From contig JARGXX010000071.1 of the NCBI GenBank assembly GCA_030374765.1, forward strand, positions 1,426,001 through 1,490,000: a stretch of 64,000 nucleotides of DNA, in the 5' to 3' direction. Positions 47,547-59,111 of this stretch are shown one piece after another. The notes under the pieces were generated by a model that was not told the DNA's origin, did not search any database, and was given only the letters and a program-made list of their open reading frames with translations. The position numbers and the translations under genes are program-made. Origin of the DNA: Agarophyton chilense. Taxonomy: Eukaryota; Rhodophyta; Florideophyceae; Gracilariales; Gracilariaceae. Each line of letters begins with the position of its first letter. Within the stretch, counting starts at the first letter, position 1.

Positions 47547-48283
47547 AAACCGTTGGGTCGGGAATGGGTCTGGGTATCCCAAAGAATGGGGGAAAATCCG
47601 GCGAAGAGGAAAAACGGGGCGAGGGTCGGGCACTAACAGGCACCGGACCCGAGAACCAGAAAAGGGGCGAAACAACAAAAGAAACCCAATACAGGGGCGA
47701 AAACCTGTCCTCGAAAGGAAACACAAAAAGCACGCAACAAGTAAGCAGAACCCCCATGGGGTATCGTGCACGCAGGTCGTCTGAGCGGTCCCAAGGGGGT
47801 GGTTGCACGGAACCCAAACGTGGGCACTCTCCAAATGGAGTCGTGTCCCTACGCAGGCGTTGCTAACCATAGCCCGTTCCGGGTTGTAAGGCCGAAACAA
47901 TGGCGACGAAGAACCTCTAAAGGTATCGAAGACCAACCTTGGTTCCCATTTTCCTCTGAGCTTCGGACTGTGAGATCTCGTCTCCCTAAGTAGGGCCCGC
48001 TAACTAAACTCTACTAATTACAGCAGTGCACACCTGCTCAGGGCCATACACGTGGAGATCCCACTGTCAGGGCCCAAAAGTCCAACGTTCTAACAAATAT
48101 CCGAAAATCGGTGCCGAAATTAAGCCACGTGTACCACGGGGCCAATCCAACCATGGGCCATCCGAATCTTCTCTTCATAGGCGAACTCTAACCAGAAAAC
48201 TGGGCCACCTCAGCACACCTTAGAGGGGATCATAGTCATAACCCTCGGAGGGTTCAACCCTCATTCTATGAGTTGCATCTTCA
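47547..48283 (-). repeat. LTR-like remnant D, part 2
   Basis: Continues the sequence interrupted by C. Ends GCATCTTCA at 48283 and is followed by AGTATCCCC, whose minus strand resembles the polypurine tract next to the C LTR. A second GGGTTGTAAGGCC motif at about 47883 suggests that more than one LTR piece may be present. No coding frame of interest. Confidence 0.35.
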
Positions 48284-48449
48284 AGTATCCCCTAACTGGG
48301 CGTTGCTCTACACCGATGAGAAAGCTGTTTTGAAGCAGCCTTGTGGTAACTTGATGGACATTGACGCCTTGCCCTAGAAGATTCTATAATGCGAAATACG
48401 GGTAGAACACGGAGTGTTTTTTTACTGTGTAGTGCAATTGCGGGTACAC

Positions 48450-48537
48450 GACGAGACAAAACTTTGAGCACCTGCTGTTGTCGCAGCCACACTTTGCATA
48501 CTTTTACTCCGTTTGTGACTTCTTGCAGGAAACTTGA
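48450..48537 (+). repeat. 86-bp direct repeat, copy 1
   Basis: Shares GTTGTCGCAGCCACACTTTG and TTGTGACTTCTTGCAGGAAA with copy 2 at 49167-49252, with few mismatches. Confidence 0.85.
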
Positions 48538-49166
48538 TTGTCTTACAATCACCTCTAAGGTATGCTACTGTCTTGTCTCGGGAGCGTGGTGACGCTCAAC
48601 CGTAGGGAGCGTGTTGATGCTCAACCTTAGAAGGTAGACGTAGTAAACCTCGATGGTAACAGGGCACCGTGAAAACCCGCAGGGGCAAACGGCGAGGCAA
48701 CTAGCTTATACCGTGTAGATAAACGATGGTAGGCGTCGACGCGCGGGAAAGCCTGTATGGTAGTTGAGAAACAATAAACCAAACGGTATAGTCGTGACCC
48801 AAGTGATGCCTATCTTTATCAGATTAGGATGGGGGAGGTGCAGACCCCTATTTGCAGTGGACTGCACTCTCCAGATCACCCGGGAGGTGCCAGCAAGGCA
48901 CGGTCTCTGACCTAGTGTCAGAGACCTGGCCAACACTGGCTACAGTGCCAGGTGGCCACTCAACTACTGTACTAAAATACACATAATTACAATCACTACC
49001 ACTAAAAATTACTCAACCAGAAGGTACATGTCAACACTACACGTGGCTGACAACACCTAGACGGTAGCTCGCCCGGAGCTGCATGACCGATGATTCCTCG
49101 CATCCATCACCTACAAGATCAGTGTAGGATATTGACAATCTCAAGGGTCAAACCTTCTGCCACTAT

Positions 49167-49252
49167 ACGACAGAACTTTAAGCACCTTCTGTTGTCGCAG
49201 CCACACTTTGCGTACGTTTACTCCGTTTGTGACTTCTTGCAGGAAACTTGAT
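49167..49252 (+). repeat. 86-bp direct repeat, copy 2
   Basis: Second copy of the repeat at 48450-48537. The 630 bp between the copies may be a solo LTR or other insertion, but its ends are not clear. Confidence 0.85.
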
Positions 49253-51529
49253 CACGGGTTTGTGTTTTAGTGCTCTGAAGTCCCTTGCTTTTGTACTTCA
49301 CATTTTGAGGACCATGTACTTAATTTAATCATCAGAAGATCGAACTGTACCCTGCAATTACCCCATAATTCACCCCCTTCTCCCATTTCTTATCGTTCCA
49401 ATGGCACCGGCGCATGGGGTTATCAATCCTAGCTGTCGGGCAGTCCGCCATCCTTGGTAACGTTACGACTCCGTATCTGTGCATCATGCCAGTGGACTTC
49501 GCATTCCGCCTTGCCCTCCCCCCTTCACCCCCGACCTCCGCTGCCGCCGCCGTTGCTCCCCTCTCAGTCGCCGCGGCCTTCGCGCGTTGGTCGCTCCATG
49601 GAAGTGATTCTTCTCCGGCCTGCACTGCTTTTCGTTCTCCGCGCGGGCCCCGTGACGGTCCATGCTCGCCGCCGTTAATCATAATCTGACCTGTTCGGCT
49701 GAGCTATTACCAGCTTGGCGCGCAAGATGTGATGTCTGATTAACAACTCTCGAGCTTTTAACTGTCGAGCGTTCGGGCATTTATCTTCCGCTCTGGCTTT
49801 CGCGTTTTCCGCAGTGCCAATGCATCACGTCGCCGCTCGCGTACGCAGTCCAACGTCACCTCAGGCAGTTACTTTGGCTCACAGCACAATTTTTCTTGCA
49901 CCACCGGTTGAAAATCGGCGCTAGGTAAACTTCCACTGCAACTTGCGCACCCCGTTTCGAAGCGTTTTGCTATAGGTTCCTCACGGGCCCTGTGCTATCA
50001 ATGTACAATGCCTCAAATCTGTTCCGACTACCTGCATGTAGAAATTCGCAGGTTAACCTCAACTCTCTAATAGGAATTAAAACATGAAGGCAATATCACT
50101 ATCTAACGCGTCAAAGCTTTGCCGGGTGCATCCATTGGTCAAATGCATTCCATGGAAACCCAGCGACAAGAGAGATATCTTTGTCGTCCTGTCGCGTCCG
50201 CTGGTCTGTTCGATGGCATCGTCAACAGAAAGTCTCACAAAAAGATCATGAACTTTGTAGACAAGCGGAAGAATGACATGATGAAACTGTTTTCAAAACA
50301 GGAGGATGTTCAATGTCATTTTTAAAGGCTTTCCAACTTCTTTGAAACGTCTGCGCTACTCCTGCAGAAGCTATTGTGTCAGCCACAGTTATCCTTCCAT
50401 CTGTCTTGAGCCCGATCACTCGTTCAATAGCCAATCGATTAACAACGGCATCTGGTACTCAATATATTTTGTGCTGCAAATGGGATCTAACACGTAACCC
50501 GTTGAAACACATGGCGCTACACGAGGCAATAACCATCACGAATCTGGTTCAATATCCATTCATGAATATTCGGGCGTTGAAGACAAACCCATGACATTTC
50601 ATCATCTCATCAATACATAATCTTTGTATTGTATCTCCGGCTCTTCAAGAGATCGATGCAAGGTCTGCTCTTGTACTTCATTTGAAAAGATATATTATCC
50701 CCAAGGATATGAGCCTACGACCACTATGAAGTGGCATGTGTTCAAGACTGGCTTGTTTTGGGTGGGCTAGAGTAAGACTCGTAAAGCGTCGTGGAACAGA
50801 TTGTTATGCAGGCCTACTCGTGATGCTCTCAGCTCCTGATACTATTCGACGGTGGCAAGCAAACATGCTGCAGTCTTTCTCAGATTTGCTCGACGAATAG
50901 AGTCAACTTGATCACGTCGAGAATCGACTGATTACTGACAGAAACAGAACTTTCACATGCGGTTCACTCGCTCGGATACGTATCATTGGTATAGAGGTGA
51001 TATTGAAACCATATATGAAGATAGGGACTGTCTCACGCGCAGTAAACATGGTCTATGCCCTGGAACCTGTAACCACAGAAGGAAAGGTTTTGCTGGTGCA
51101 AATCCGTGCACAAGTTTTAAGGTTAGATAGGTTTCTTCGGATGTATTCACTGGTATATAGATACCTGAGATTGCAATGAAGCAGGAACTGTGCAATTGAG
51201 TTGAGTTGTCAGCCACAAGCTTTTGGGTTGTGGATGACTCCCAAATGTCTCTGCAGAAACTGCGTATACAGTAGACACCCAAGAGTTAGATTACTAGCGA
51301 GGCTTTTATCACCCCCAACGTTCGTTGATAGTCAAAATGAAATCTGTTAGCCACAGATCGAGCATGGAGACATCCATGAGGCTGTCTCGGGCCTGCTCAA
51401 GCTCTCGACTTCATACAAGTTTCCGTATGCTCCTCATGATGCCCTAATGTTAAGTTTGCGGTATGTTGAACAGTCCAACCGTGTCCCTAAATACGACGAA
51501 GAAGTGCGGTGTGCTCAATTCAACGTGTA

Positions 51530-52604
51530 GAACAGAATAGACTAAAGACGCATCTATTGAACCCAAGGAGGGCCCTAAAATTAAGGGCTAGCCGCCTGCA
51601 ATGGCACAGCTGGGAATTCCTAAAGCATACAAAAGACGCCAGAGGAAGAAACGGCTTTTGCTGAGACACGACCAGCTTCGGCCCAATGATTCTTAACTCG
51701 CTTTGCTTCTCATCCAATATCAACATGCCTAGAACGTATGCCGAGGGCACTCGAGCATTTTTTATTATTATACCTTTCCCAGCTTTACATAACTGCAGCC
51801 CCTTGTTCAAACAGCAATGAGAGAAAATTTGTCCCAAAGAGCCCAGTAGTACCACTGCAACAGCTTTGTGGATATGTGCGTTTTTCTGAAGTGCTTCAAC
51901 ACCGCCATAACCTGCGGTAACAGAAACCCCCGACAGCTCCAAGAGCAAAAACGGAGAGCATAAAATTCACGCTCGTGTACATGCCACGTACACAAACATA
52001 AGCCCCTGCAGAAAACCAGGCGGCTATAAACACTAGTGCGACACCGAAGATGTCTTCATTGCTAGCACTTGGTCCTGCAATTAACGCCATTCCGAAGACT
52101 TTGACAAGCGCACCGGCTGCATCCCAGATGCTTGAGGCTTCTTTCAAAACACTCACGATAGCAGCATTGTTAGAACAGGACTATAGGCAGATATAAAACT
52201 AACTACACCTCCTGGGAGATATGTCACTGACTCTTACAACAAAACCATCGCAATCTACTCGCTTAGACCATGAACAAACAGTATTGTTCTTCGAATACAA
52301 GTAATATCGAGCTATGAGACCTTGAGAAAGCCTAAAAGCGATATAATTGAAAGAAAAAAAGTTGTACAACGCATCGAAAAAGCACTGCAGCGCTAGTGTA
52401 GAAACTATATCGCGTTATCACGAGACATACGGCGACTGCCGGAACAGCTAGTATCCTTGCAGAAAGCGTAATCCATGCCAATCTGTAGAAAACAGTGCGC
52501 GACTGCGTGGTATTAGACGGGGTAAACTGACAGACTCCCGCTCTGCACTGTAAAATGGCTTCGTATCCATTGCGTTTTGCAATTGCAGCGGTAAAGATAA
52601 TCAA
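51530..52604 (-). pseudogene. EamA/DMT-type transporter remnant
   Basis: Minus-strand pieces follow the order of an EamA (drug/metabolite transporter) protein. 52604-52332 has a hydrophobic segment and VLFRCVVQ, like the N-terminal FFRS..Q. Around 52180-52240 is YLPGGVVSFISAYSPVLTML, like the LP.GDA....SPV.T block, and then, in another frame, SIWDAAGALVKVFGMALIAGP. 51948-51640 has GSLGQIFSHCCLNKGLQLCKAG and VPSAYVLGML, the C-terminal repeat signature. Frames change and stops occur (near 51905 and 52155), which may be decay or unrecognised introns. It would have been a membrane carrier; substrate unknown. Confidence 0.5.
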
Positions 52605-53382
52605 ATTCCGCTGATCTCAATGAAGAGAGTTGCGCCAAGTTGGCCACACGCTTGAAGAGATGCTGTGAATATTGAAATTTTGTGAAGGAGTAATGGTTAG
52701 GGGTGGGTCTTTGCTGGCCAAAGAACACATCGTGTCCTATGGAAATGTGCATATGTTTTTATCGTCTCTGAACAGCTGTTTCTGTAGCAGTATTCTTAGT
52801 GTCGATGACTTCTTCTGACTCTCTCAACCGCTCTTTTCTTCTTCAGAGCAAAATTAAAAAACCATGCTCTCCTGGGTTGCACTGAACAGCATGTCGTTTC
52901 GGAGAATAAGGAGGTTTTGGAAAGTCCAGTGCGCGAGAAGACCTCTGAATCACTGTGTACGAATTTCGATGACAGATTGATGAACAATGCTTTCCTCACC
53001 TTTTACTGCTCTCTGTTTTCGTTCAAAACGCTGTTCAGGATCCATTCAAATCTCTGCAAAGTCTCGGGCGCCTTCGTTCCCCCGTAATCTCGCACATATC
53101 AACTTATACGTCGAAATCTACTGTTGAGCTGTTACTCCTGGTGTAATACCCTTTATTCTACTCTAGCTAGGTTAAATTATTTAAGGGCTGTGGAAAATCG
53201 TAGCATTGGTACAGTGGTGAGAGAGTAAGATGGATCACTGATTACCGACAACGATGGAAACGCACTGGTGATGATGATTCCGGGGTTGATTCCGCACATT
53301 GTGGGAAGCGTTTAGGAACAATTCTTTCAGTTGTTTCTCAGAGAGACTTGGGATGGACATTGAGAGGCTCTGAAACCCCATT
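52605..53382. other. Intergenic
   Basis: No gene seen on either strand. Confidence 0.5.
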
Positions 53383-53549
53383 TTGGTGTTGAGTGGCTAC
53401 AAACATTTGTTTGTGCTGTTGGGTTCCCCAAGATTTGTGAGCAAGCGTATCGACTCAACTACGTACACTCCGGCTTTTCGCCACCAATATGGCTGGGGTG
53501 GTGGCTGCTTAGAATATGCAATAGACTGTCAAGAGCGCATCGCAAAAAC

Positions 53550-54230
53550 TTGCACCCTATCTCCATTGTACACCCATTGTTCACGGTACGCGTACTCTGC
53601 ATCATTTTATCCGCTTTCGTCTCACCAAAAGTTTGGCGAAACGTTCATTATGCGGCCAGATGGGAAAATCTCTGGTTGGATGACGTAATGGCGAAAGAGG
53701 TTACTGAGCGAATTATTCCGGGCGGCGTTGCTTTGTTCGAGGAGACTTTAGTCGAGGAGAATGAAATGATGAGGAAGGCACGAGTTGCATTGGGTGTTCC
53801 TGTAGAGCCCAGGCAGTTGGGTCCTGAGGAGGGTGACGTGCGGTGAGATTCCTTGTGGTGTTTATCGTTAGGCACGAGTGTGTTTTCAACTACGGCACGT
53901 AGTACAAAGAGCAGCACGTTGCATCGAACTGGCGTCCCCCGCAAACATTTGTGGGACAGAGCAACTTTACAAACGCTTTTCGTCGTTCATTCTCCTGCAG
54001 CAGAGTTTCGTCAAGAAAATGGACGAATTGCGAGCATATCTCGTGAAGACATCCGTGCTATGACTGTACTATCCGAAAAGAAAGGCGCTAGGTTTTTTTA
54101 CCGCGCATCGCTCCATTCTGAAACGAACTGTATAGTGGCTTTCGTCGAGCAACTCAGACAACCCGTTAAATCCCGGCTAGCCGTGCTCTGCATACCCACA
54201 TGTGTACAACTACTAGAAATATTAGGTTAA
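53550..54230 (+). CDS. Hypothetical gene, two or more exons
   Basis: Two frames join across a possible 60-bp intron (53843-53902): donor GTGAGATT after GACGTGCG and acceptor GCACGTAG. Splicing keeps the frame (VR-TKSSTLHRTG). Upstream residues include MAKEVTERIIPGGVALFEETLVE; downstream ISREDIRAMTVLSEKKG and LRQPVKSRLAVLCIP. A further open frame at 54335-54598 (NEGIRRIVGYDSWE...) may be a later exon. No family recognised; the start and end are not established. Confidence 0.35.
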
Positions 54231-54599
54231 GTCGACTGGATATTGTGGCGCAGGCAGAGGTGCTTGAAGGCGCGGAGGCATTGATGAATACTTTGAAGCG
54301 TCACGGTTAAGCATATACCACTGCAATACATGCATTGGCAGCTCGGCATCATATGACAACTTCTAACGAAGGAATCAGACGAATCGTGGGCTACGATTCT
54401 TGGGAGCATATTATGATTGGCACTGCGAGAAGACATAGCCGCAAACCAAATTTCCAGGCCATAGCCTTATCAGTTGCAGGAATAGTGGTTGATGTCGGAA
54501 AAGAGCTCACGCAGGAGCGTTTGATGCATGCAGGGGCTGTCAAAACAGTTAACGGCGATGCGTCGCTTTTCGAACAGGGGAGCAAGGTTTTTTACTAGC

Positions 54600-56818
54600 T
54601 CCTACCTCTTTAGAGTTTTATTGCTTGGACGTGAGCAAGAAATGGCTGAACTTCAGAATGGTGAGAGGAGGTGTGGGTGAGCGATTGTTGGATTTGGTAT
54701 ATTGTATGGTACTAACGCCTAACTCATCGATATATATTGGTAACGCTGATTCCTTGGACAAAAGCTGAAAGCTTACTTGTGACAGGACACCGACGAAATA
54801 TTTGATAGTTTATACCAACTACAGAATATGGAATTGCTATGAAGCGCCTGTAGTATGTAACAGCTAGCATAAATGTATGTCAGGTAGCCTGAAACTCCAA
54901 GAAATGCATTATAGAATCACCTGATTTGTCTCTCCTTCGGTGACTGAAGGGTTCATCTCGAGATGGCACTTCTCTTCGGTGATATGTGCGTGCTCGAAGA
55001 GAACTCCGGCGCCAGAGAAAGTTAACACTTTCGGTCACCACATGCTCTTGTGCATTACCACGCCAGGGATGCATACGAGTAACCATATCGCATCGCGATT
55101 CATTCTAGAATTCAATCTGCTGCCAATACGAAGTAGATTAGGGGTTAACCTCTCTCACTCGTGGATTTGACAGATATCTGACACATGCGCCAATCTGGAC
55201 TGCTGGGTTCAAGTTCAATCCCGGTGTGGTTGTACAATACTTTAACAACCATCAACAAAAGCAGTGTTCTCTCATTAATGTAGCAGGCATTTATATAGTA
55301 TTTCGGGCTCTAAACTCGAAATTCTCAGTTTAAGGGAACACAGTGAACCAAACAAGGCAAACAAGATATGGTTGCGTACCTCATATTCCAAAGAAAGGTG
55401 AGGTCCAAATTAATACTCTCCACCAAGCCTCTGGAGCCATTCAACTCTGGCAGATTCGAACAAACTGCGCTTCAAATTGGCATCCATCCTATTCTGTTGC
55501 GCGGTGTTGTGAAGCACTCAGAGAGTTGCATCCTAACACTCTGGTCACGTAGGGTGTAGGGTATCGTAATGTTCAACATTTGCCGAACCTTCGACCTCCT
55601 GCTTCGGCGCGGAGCTACCAGGAGCGATAGGTAAGAAAACTAACTTTTTTGTTACGAAAACCGTTACCGTCTCCAGAAGAGCAGTTTCCAATTCTACATC
55701 AAATTAGGCAAATTGTGCCGTCCCTTGCACACTGTGTTGCATCATTTCCGGGTCAGAAGGGTTATCGAATGTTGGATGAATACATAAAGAATTCTTCGTC
55801 GCTTTGAACCAGTAACATCTTCGATTCAACAGAACACCAACGTCATATGCGTGGGGCACTTGGACTTCGTCAGATTTTATATCATGCCCCGAAAGAAAAT
55901 CAGTCATACACTGATTATACCTCAGATATACTCTCTACCAAATAGCTTTGGATGCGCAATTCAGCAAAATGGTGGTGTGGCGCTGTTTTCACAAGAATGA
56001 CATACATATGGAAAAGATGTCGCTTCGATTTAACCTCCCCATTCTGCTTCGGTTCTCTTTCCCGCCGGTACCTCTGTCTCGCATTCAGTAATTAGGACTT
56101 CGCTATGAAGCCATCAATGTGCCCTCCATCCCCATACAATCTGCGCGGAAGGCACTATACAGCCACTTCAGCGTCAGTCCTGCGGCGAACCAGGCATCCC
56201 GAACCGCGCGGACGCAGAGTAGAAGCTTCTCGACCGCTTTTTCTCTGAACCACGTCCACTTCCAAGTGTAACCTTGAAACTCTCCATCGAGCCATTACAC
56301 CCCGCAAACGTGACCTTCAGCAGTGTGTTGCGAATCATTTGAACTACCATCATTTCTGAATCAATCATCCTCGCCTTTAGTACAGTGATGCGCTGCCGAA
56401 CGCAATGCCAACACCCCCAGCGAGCGAAAACGTCCTCCGAAGAAAACCTTAGAAAAAAACCTCAAAGCGATCTTGAACCTATTCTCATCATCTCCCGATG
56501 AGTCCAGCACTGCCTAGCGAGTCTGAGCAACACTAGATGGATACGAACCAACGACTTTTCGCTCTCCATTCCTGGTCTTCTTTATGCCCAAAAGCCTCCC
56601 ATTCGTGGTACCAGTGATCTGAGATGTAAAGGAATGGTAGAACTGCGTAAATTCAGCCCCAAGTTCTACAGCTTCAACTTTGTAAACGCCTTGAATCTTC
56701 GACGGACATCCAATGTTACCAGAAACGCAGTGGCTCGAAAGCTTTGCGTTTTGTATACATACAGGCTCCTTGAGTACTCTCTCCTGAGCCTTGTGCAGCC
56801 TATATCGTTCTCGTCCCA
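54600..56818. other. Intergenic
   Basis: No convincing gene. A minus-strand frame of about 100 codons at 56514-56819 ends where the transposase frame begins; I see no support for it. Confidence 0.45.
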
Positions 56819-57831
56819 ATGAACAGATGGGTTTGTTTACCGTGGTATGAATGTCGATGCCCTCCAGGAAAGCCCGTAAGTCTTTTTACGATGCACAGGC
56901 ACAGAATGGTGGCCAATGAAGGCCGTATTGCTCTTAGTCGAGGAAAGTTTGGATGGGGTAAAAAGATCGACAGGAGTTTAACGCTGGGAGATGTACAATT
57001 TCATGCCTATGAAGAAATCGAAGGCTGGGAAGAACACGAGACTGATGATGAAAGGTCTGAAATCGATCCTCAATCAATGAACGACCCAAAATCACTACCT
57101 AAGAATAACGAAACGATGAAGCCAATCCTTGCACAACTCGATGAGTGGCTGCCTCTTGAAAACACGCAATTAGTGTCGAACGAACGTTTGGAAACATTAT
57201 CGGCTTTTCTGGCGCTTTCAGGGGTGAGGACTCCACTTATTCATTGTCCTCTTTTCCCGGAAGGTAGCTCGGACGCCATGGAAACAGAATCAGCAGATCT
57301 GGCGCTTGATGAACATCATTCTGTCGGGAACACTGCAGAACTCAATCTGCAAACTGAGTCAAAAGCTGTAAAAACTGAGTCAGCCAGCCTGCACCATCAT
57401 GGCGCTGATCATCAGATTAAAGGTACTGGGGCCAAGACCTGGCCGATAGACTCGGTTGCCATGGACAATACTCTTCAACTCTATGTTTTTTTTGTTTTTT
57501 CCAATACTTTTTTGGTATGACGGTGTACAAAGTAATCAACATTATCCATGTCACCGCGAGGATCATCCAAGATCGGCGAACAATACAAACGAAGGAAACG
57601 CACATAATCATGGTAGTAGAGAGGCTAGTGACTACTTACCTAACCGAGATGAGATCTGGGAAGAATATGCTAATCCAGCTGGAGAAGAAGAAGAATTTGA
57701 TTTTTCTGTGAGCCTTTATAATTCATACGACGGGCCCGATATGGAGACCGATGGTTCTGAAACATGGGACCATTAATACGGTCTCATTCACAATATGCCC
57801 ATTACGTTTTGGAACAGAGTTCCACACCTTC
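56819..57831 (+). pseudogene. Tnp2-family transposase relic, N-terminal part
   Basis: From ATG 56819 a frame of 233 codons starts with a Cys/His element (CLPWYECRC...LFTMHRHRM) like the C.C...S..T...H block at the N-terminus of Tnp2-type transposases, followed by an acidic, low-complexity stretch. A poly-T region at 57486-57513 shifts the frame; the reading continues as EIWEEYANP...ETWDH to TAA 57775 and beyond to the retrotransposon junction. The transposase core follows at 62794 after removal of element F. Confidence 0.55.
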
Positions 57832-58043
57832 TGTAATATAGTATTACGTGGCACCCGCTCGCCTTAATTCATAGCACCCGTTGTTACAAATGCATATGTT
57901 TGAATTCGAAGCCATTCAAACATGGAGGTAACAAACCTTGTTATATAAGCTACGATAGAGTTAGCGTAACCGAAGAAGGACAGCGTCACGGCAACACGAA
58001 CGTAAACGAAAACAAAAGCATTGATTGTGTTCCCACTCTTACA
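57832..58043 (+). repeat. Chromovirus F 5' LTR
   Basis: 212 bp, TGTAATATAG...CTCTTACA. Contains TATATAA at 57942-57948 as a likely TATA box for the element's transcript. Confidence 0.97.
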
Positions 58044-58045
58044 TT

Positions 58046-58058
58046 TGGTAGCAATCGC
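58046..58058 (+). promoter_or_regulatory. Candidate primer-binding site of F
   Basis: TGGTAGCAATCG two bases after the LTR. The first eight bases would pair with a tRNA 3' end of ...TGCTACCA, as in many initiator methionine tRNAs; the rest does not match that tRNA as I know it, so the primer is uncertain. Confidence 0.55.
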
Positions 58059-58084
58059 ACAATTTCAGGGACGTATTGGAAAGA

Positions 58085-59092
58085 ATGAGTTCCGGTACAC
58101 GCAGCCGCAAAAGCGCCGACGACGGCAACGAAGATAAAACGGTAGACGCTTCTGATTTTACGCAACAGTTTGCCTTATTGCAGACGACGGTACAGCAGCA
58201 AGCTAATTTGATTCAAGCACTACAAGCAAGCCTTAACGAGAGCCAAAGTAGTGCTGGGAGTCAAGTGAACGTTGGGGCAAACGCTTTCAAAGCTTCTCCA
58301 GTCCCAATATTCAAAGGATCTGTCGCAGATAGAAACTCGGAGCGCGTGAGAAGCTTTTTCTACTCAATAGAAAAGTATGGAACATTGTGCAATTATTCAG
58401 AGGCAAAGATGGTTGCCTTAGCTGAATGTCATTTGCAGGACCGTGCAGCATCCTGGATGCTCCGGTTGCAACGTGATAATAATAAGCCTGGCACCCTTGA
58501 AGAACTTAAACATGAAATGATTCGCGAATTTGTTCCGACTAATGAAAAAGCCGCCGCAAGAGTTCAGTTGATAGAGATAAAGATGAAGGACTTGAATGAT
58601 TTGAATGAGCACGTAGCCGCTTTTGAAGACCTTGTGACGCTATGTGGTACGCCAACGAACGAAGCATATATTTATTTCTTCAACAGTTTACCCAAGGTTT
58701 ACAAAGGAAAGTTTGCCGAGCGCTTTCCAGACTCGCAACCTCTTGACCGCACAGGTCAGCAGAGTATCTACGTTGCCTACGACTACGCTCGAACGCTAGA
58801 GCTTTCCATGAAATTGAGTGGGGAGTTTCAAAAGCAGCCCTACGTAGAAAAGAAAGGGTATGAAAAGAAAAAGAACAAGAGAGGAAACACAATCTCCGAA
58901 TCCAAGGATACGACGCACAACCAAAAGGATGATGACAACGTTAGCTGGGGTCCAGCTAAAAAAGGGGAAAACAACCTTTATAGAAAACACGATCGATGTT
59001 TCAAATGTGGACGCAAGGGTTGGAGCGACCCTAATCATCATTGTCGTGAAAACGGAAAAACCCAACAAGTCCAAAGTTCAAAAAACGAGTAA
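58085..59092 (+). CDS. gag: Chromovirus F gag
   Basis: 335 codons from ATG 58085 to TAA 59090-59092, intact. A Gln-rich coiled-coil-like segment (residues 25-60) precedes a Retrotrans_gag-type capsid domain (about 75-245: LAECHLQDRAASWMLRL, REFVPTNEKAAARVQL, YFFNSLPKVYK). A Lys-rich segment and a divergent zinc knuckle CFKCGRKGWSDPNHHC close the protein. Packages element RNA in virus-like particles in this family. The stop is 4 nt after the slippery heptamer. Confidence 0.93.
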   Translation: MSSGTRSRKSADDGNEDKTVDASDFTQQFALLQTTVQQQANLIQALQASLNESQSSAGSQVNVGANAFKASPVPIFKGSVADRNSERVRSFFYSIEKYGTLCNYSEAKMVALAECHLQDRAASWMLRLQRDNNKPGTLEELKHEMIREFVPTNEKAAARVQLIEIKMKDLNDLNEHVAAFEDLVTLCGTPTNEAYIYFFNSLPKVYKGKFAERFPDSQPLDRTGQQSIYVAYDYARTLELSMKLSGEFQKQPYVEKKGYEKKKNKRGNTISESKDTTHNQKDDDNVSWGPAKKGENNLYRKHDRCFKCGRKGWSDPNHHCRENGKTQQVQSSKNE

Positions 59093-59111
59093 CGCCGCAT
59101 GGAAGTGCGGC
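59080..59111 (+). promoter_or_regulatory. -1 ribosomal frameshift signal, F gag-pol
   Basis: Heptamer A AAA AAC at 59080-59086 in the correct phase (gag codons TCA AAA AAC), a 7-nt spacer GAGTAAC, then a perfect 6-bp hairpin GCCGCA (59094-59099) / TGCGGC (59106-59111) with a 6-nt loop. Slipping one base back moves from the gag frame to the pol frame, which is open from here to the protease. Confidence 0.88.

Larger units (their letters stand above)
48284..51500. other. Gene-poor stretch with direct repeats
   Basis: An approximately 86-bp sequence at 48450-48537 recurs at 49167-49252. Between them is LTR-like unique sequence with a twofold GGAGCGTG.TGA.GCTCAACC repeat (48590-48630). 49470-49690 is GC-rich. 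The small frames here show no recognisable protein. Confidence 0.4.

Noticed and set aside
55190-55240. tRNA-like T-arm (GTTCAATCCCGG)
   Set aside because: No acceptor, D or anticodon stem could be placed around it and the T-loop spacing is wrong.
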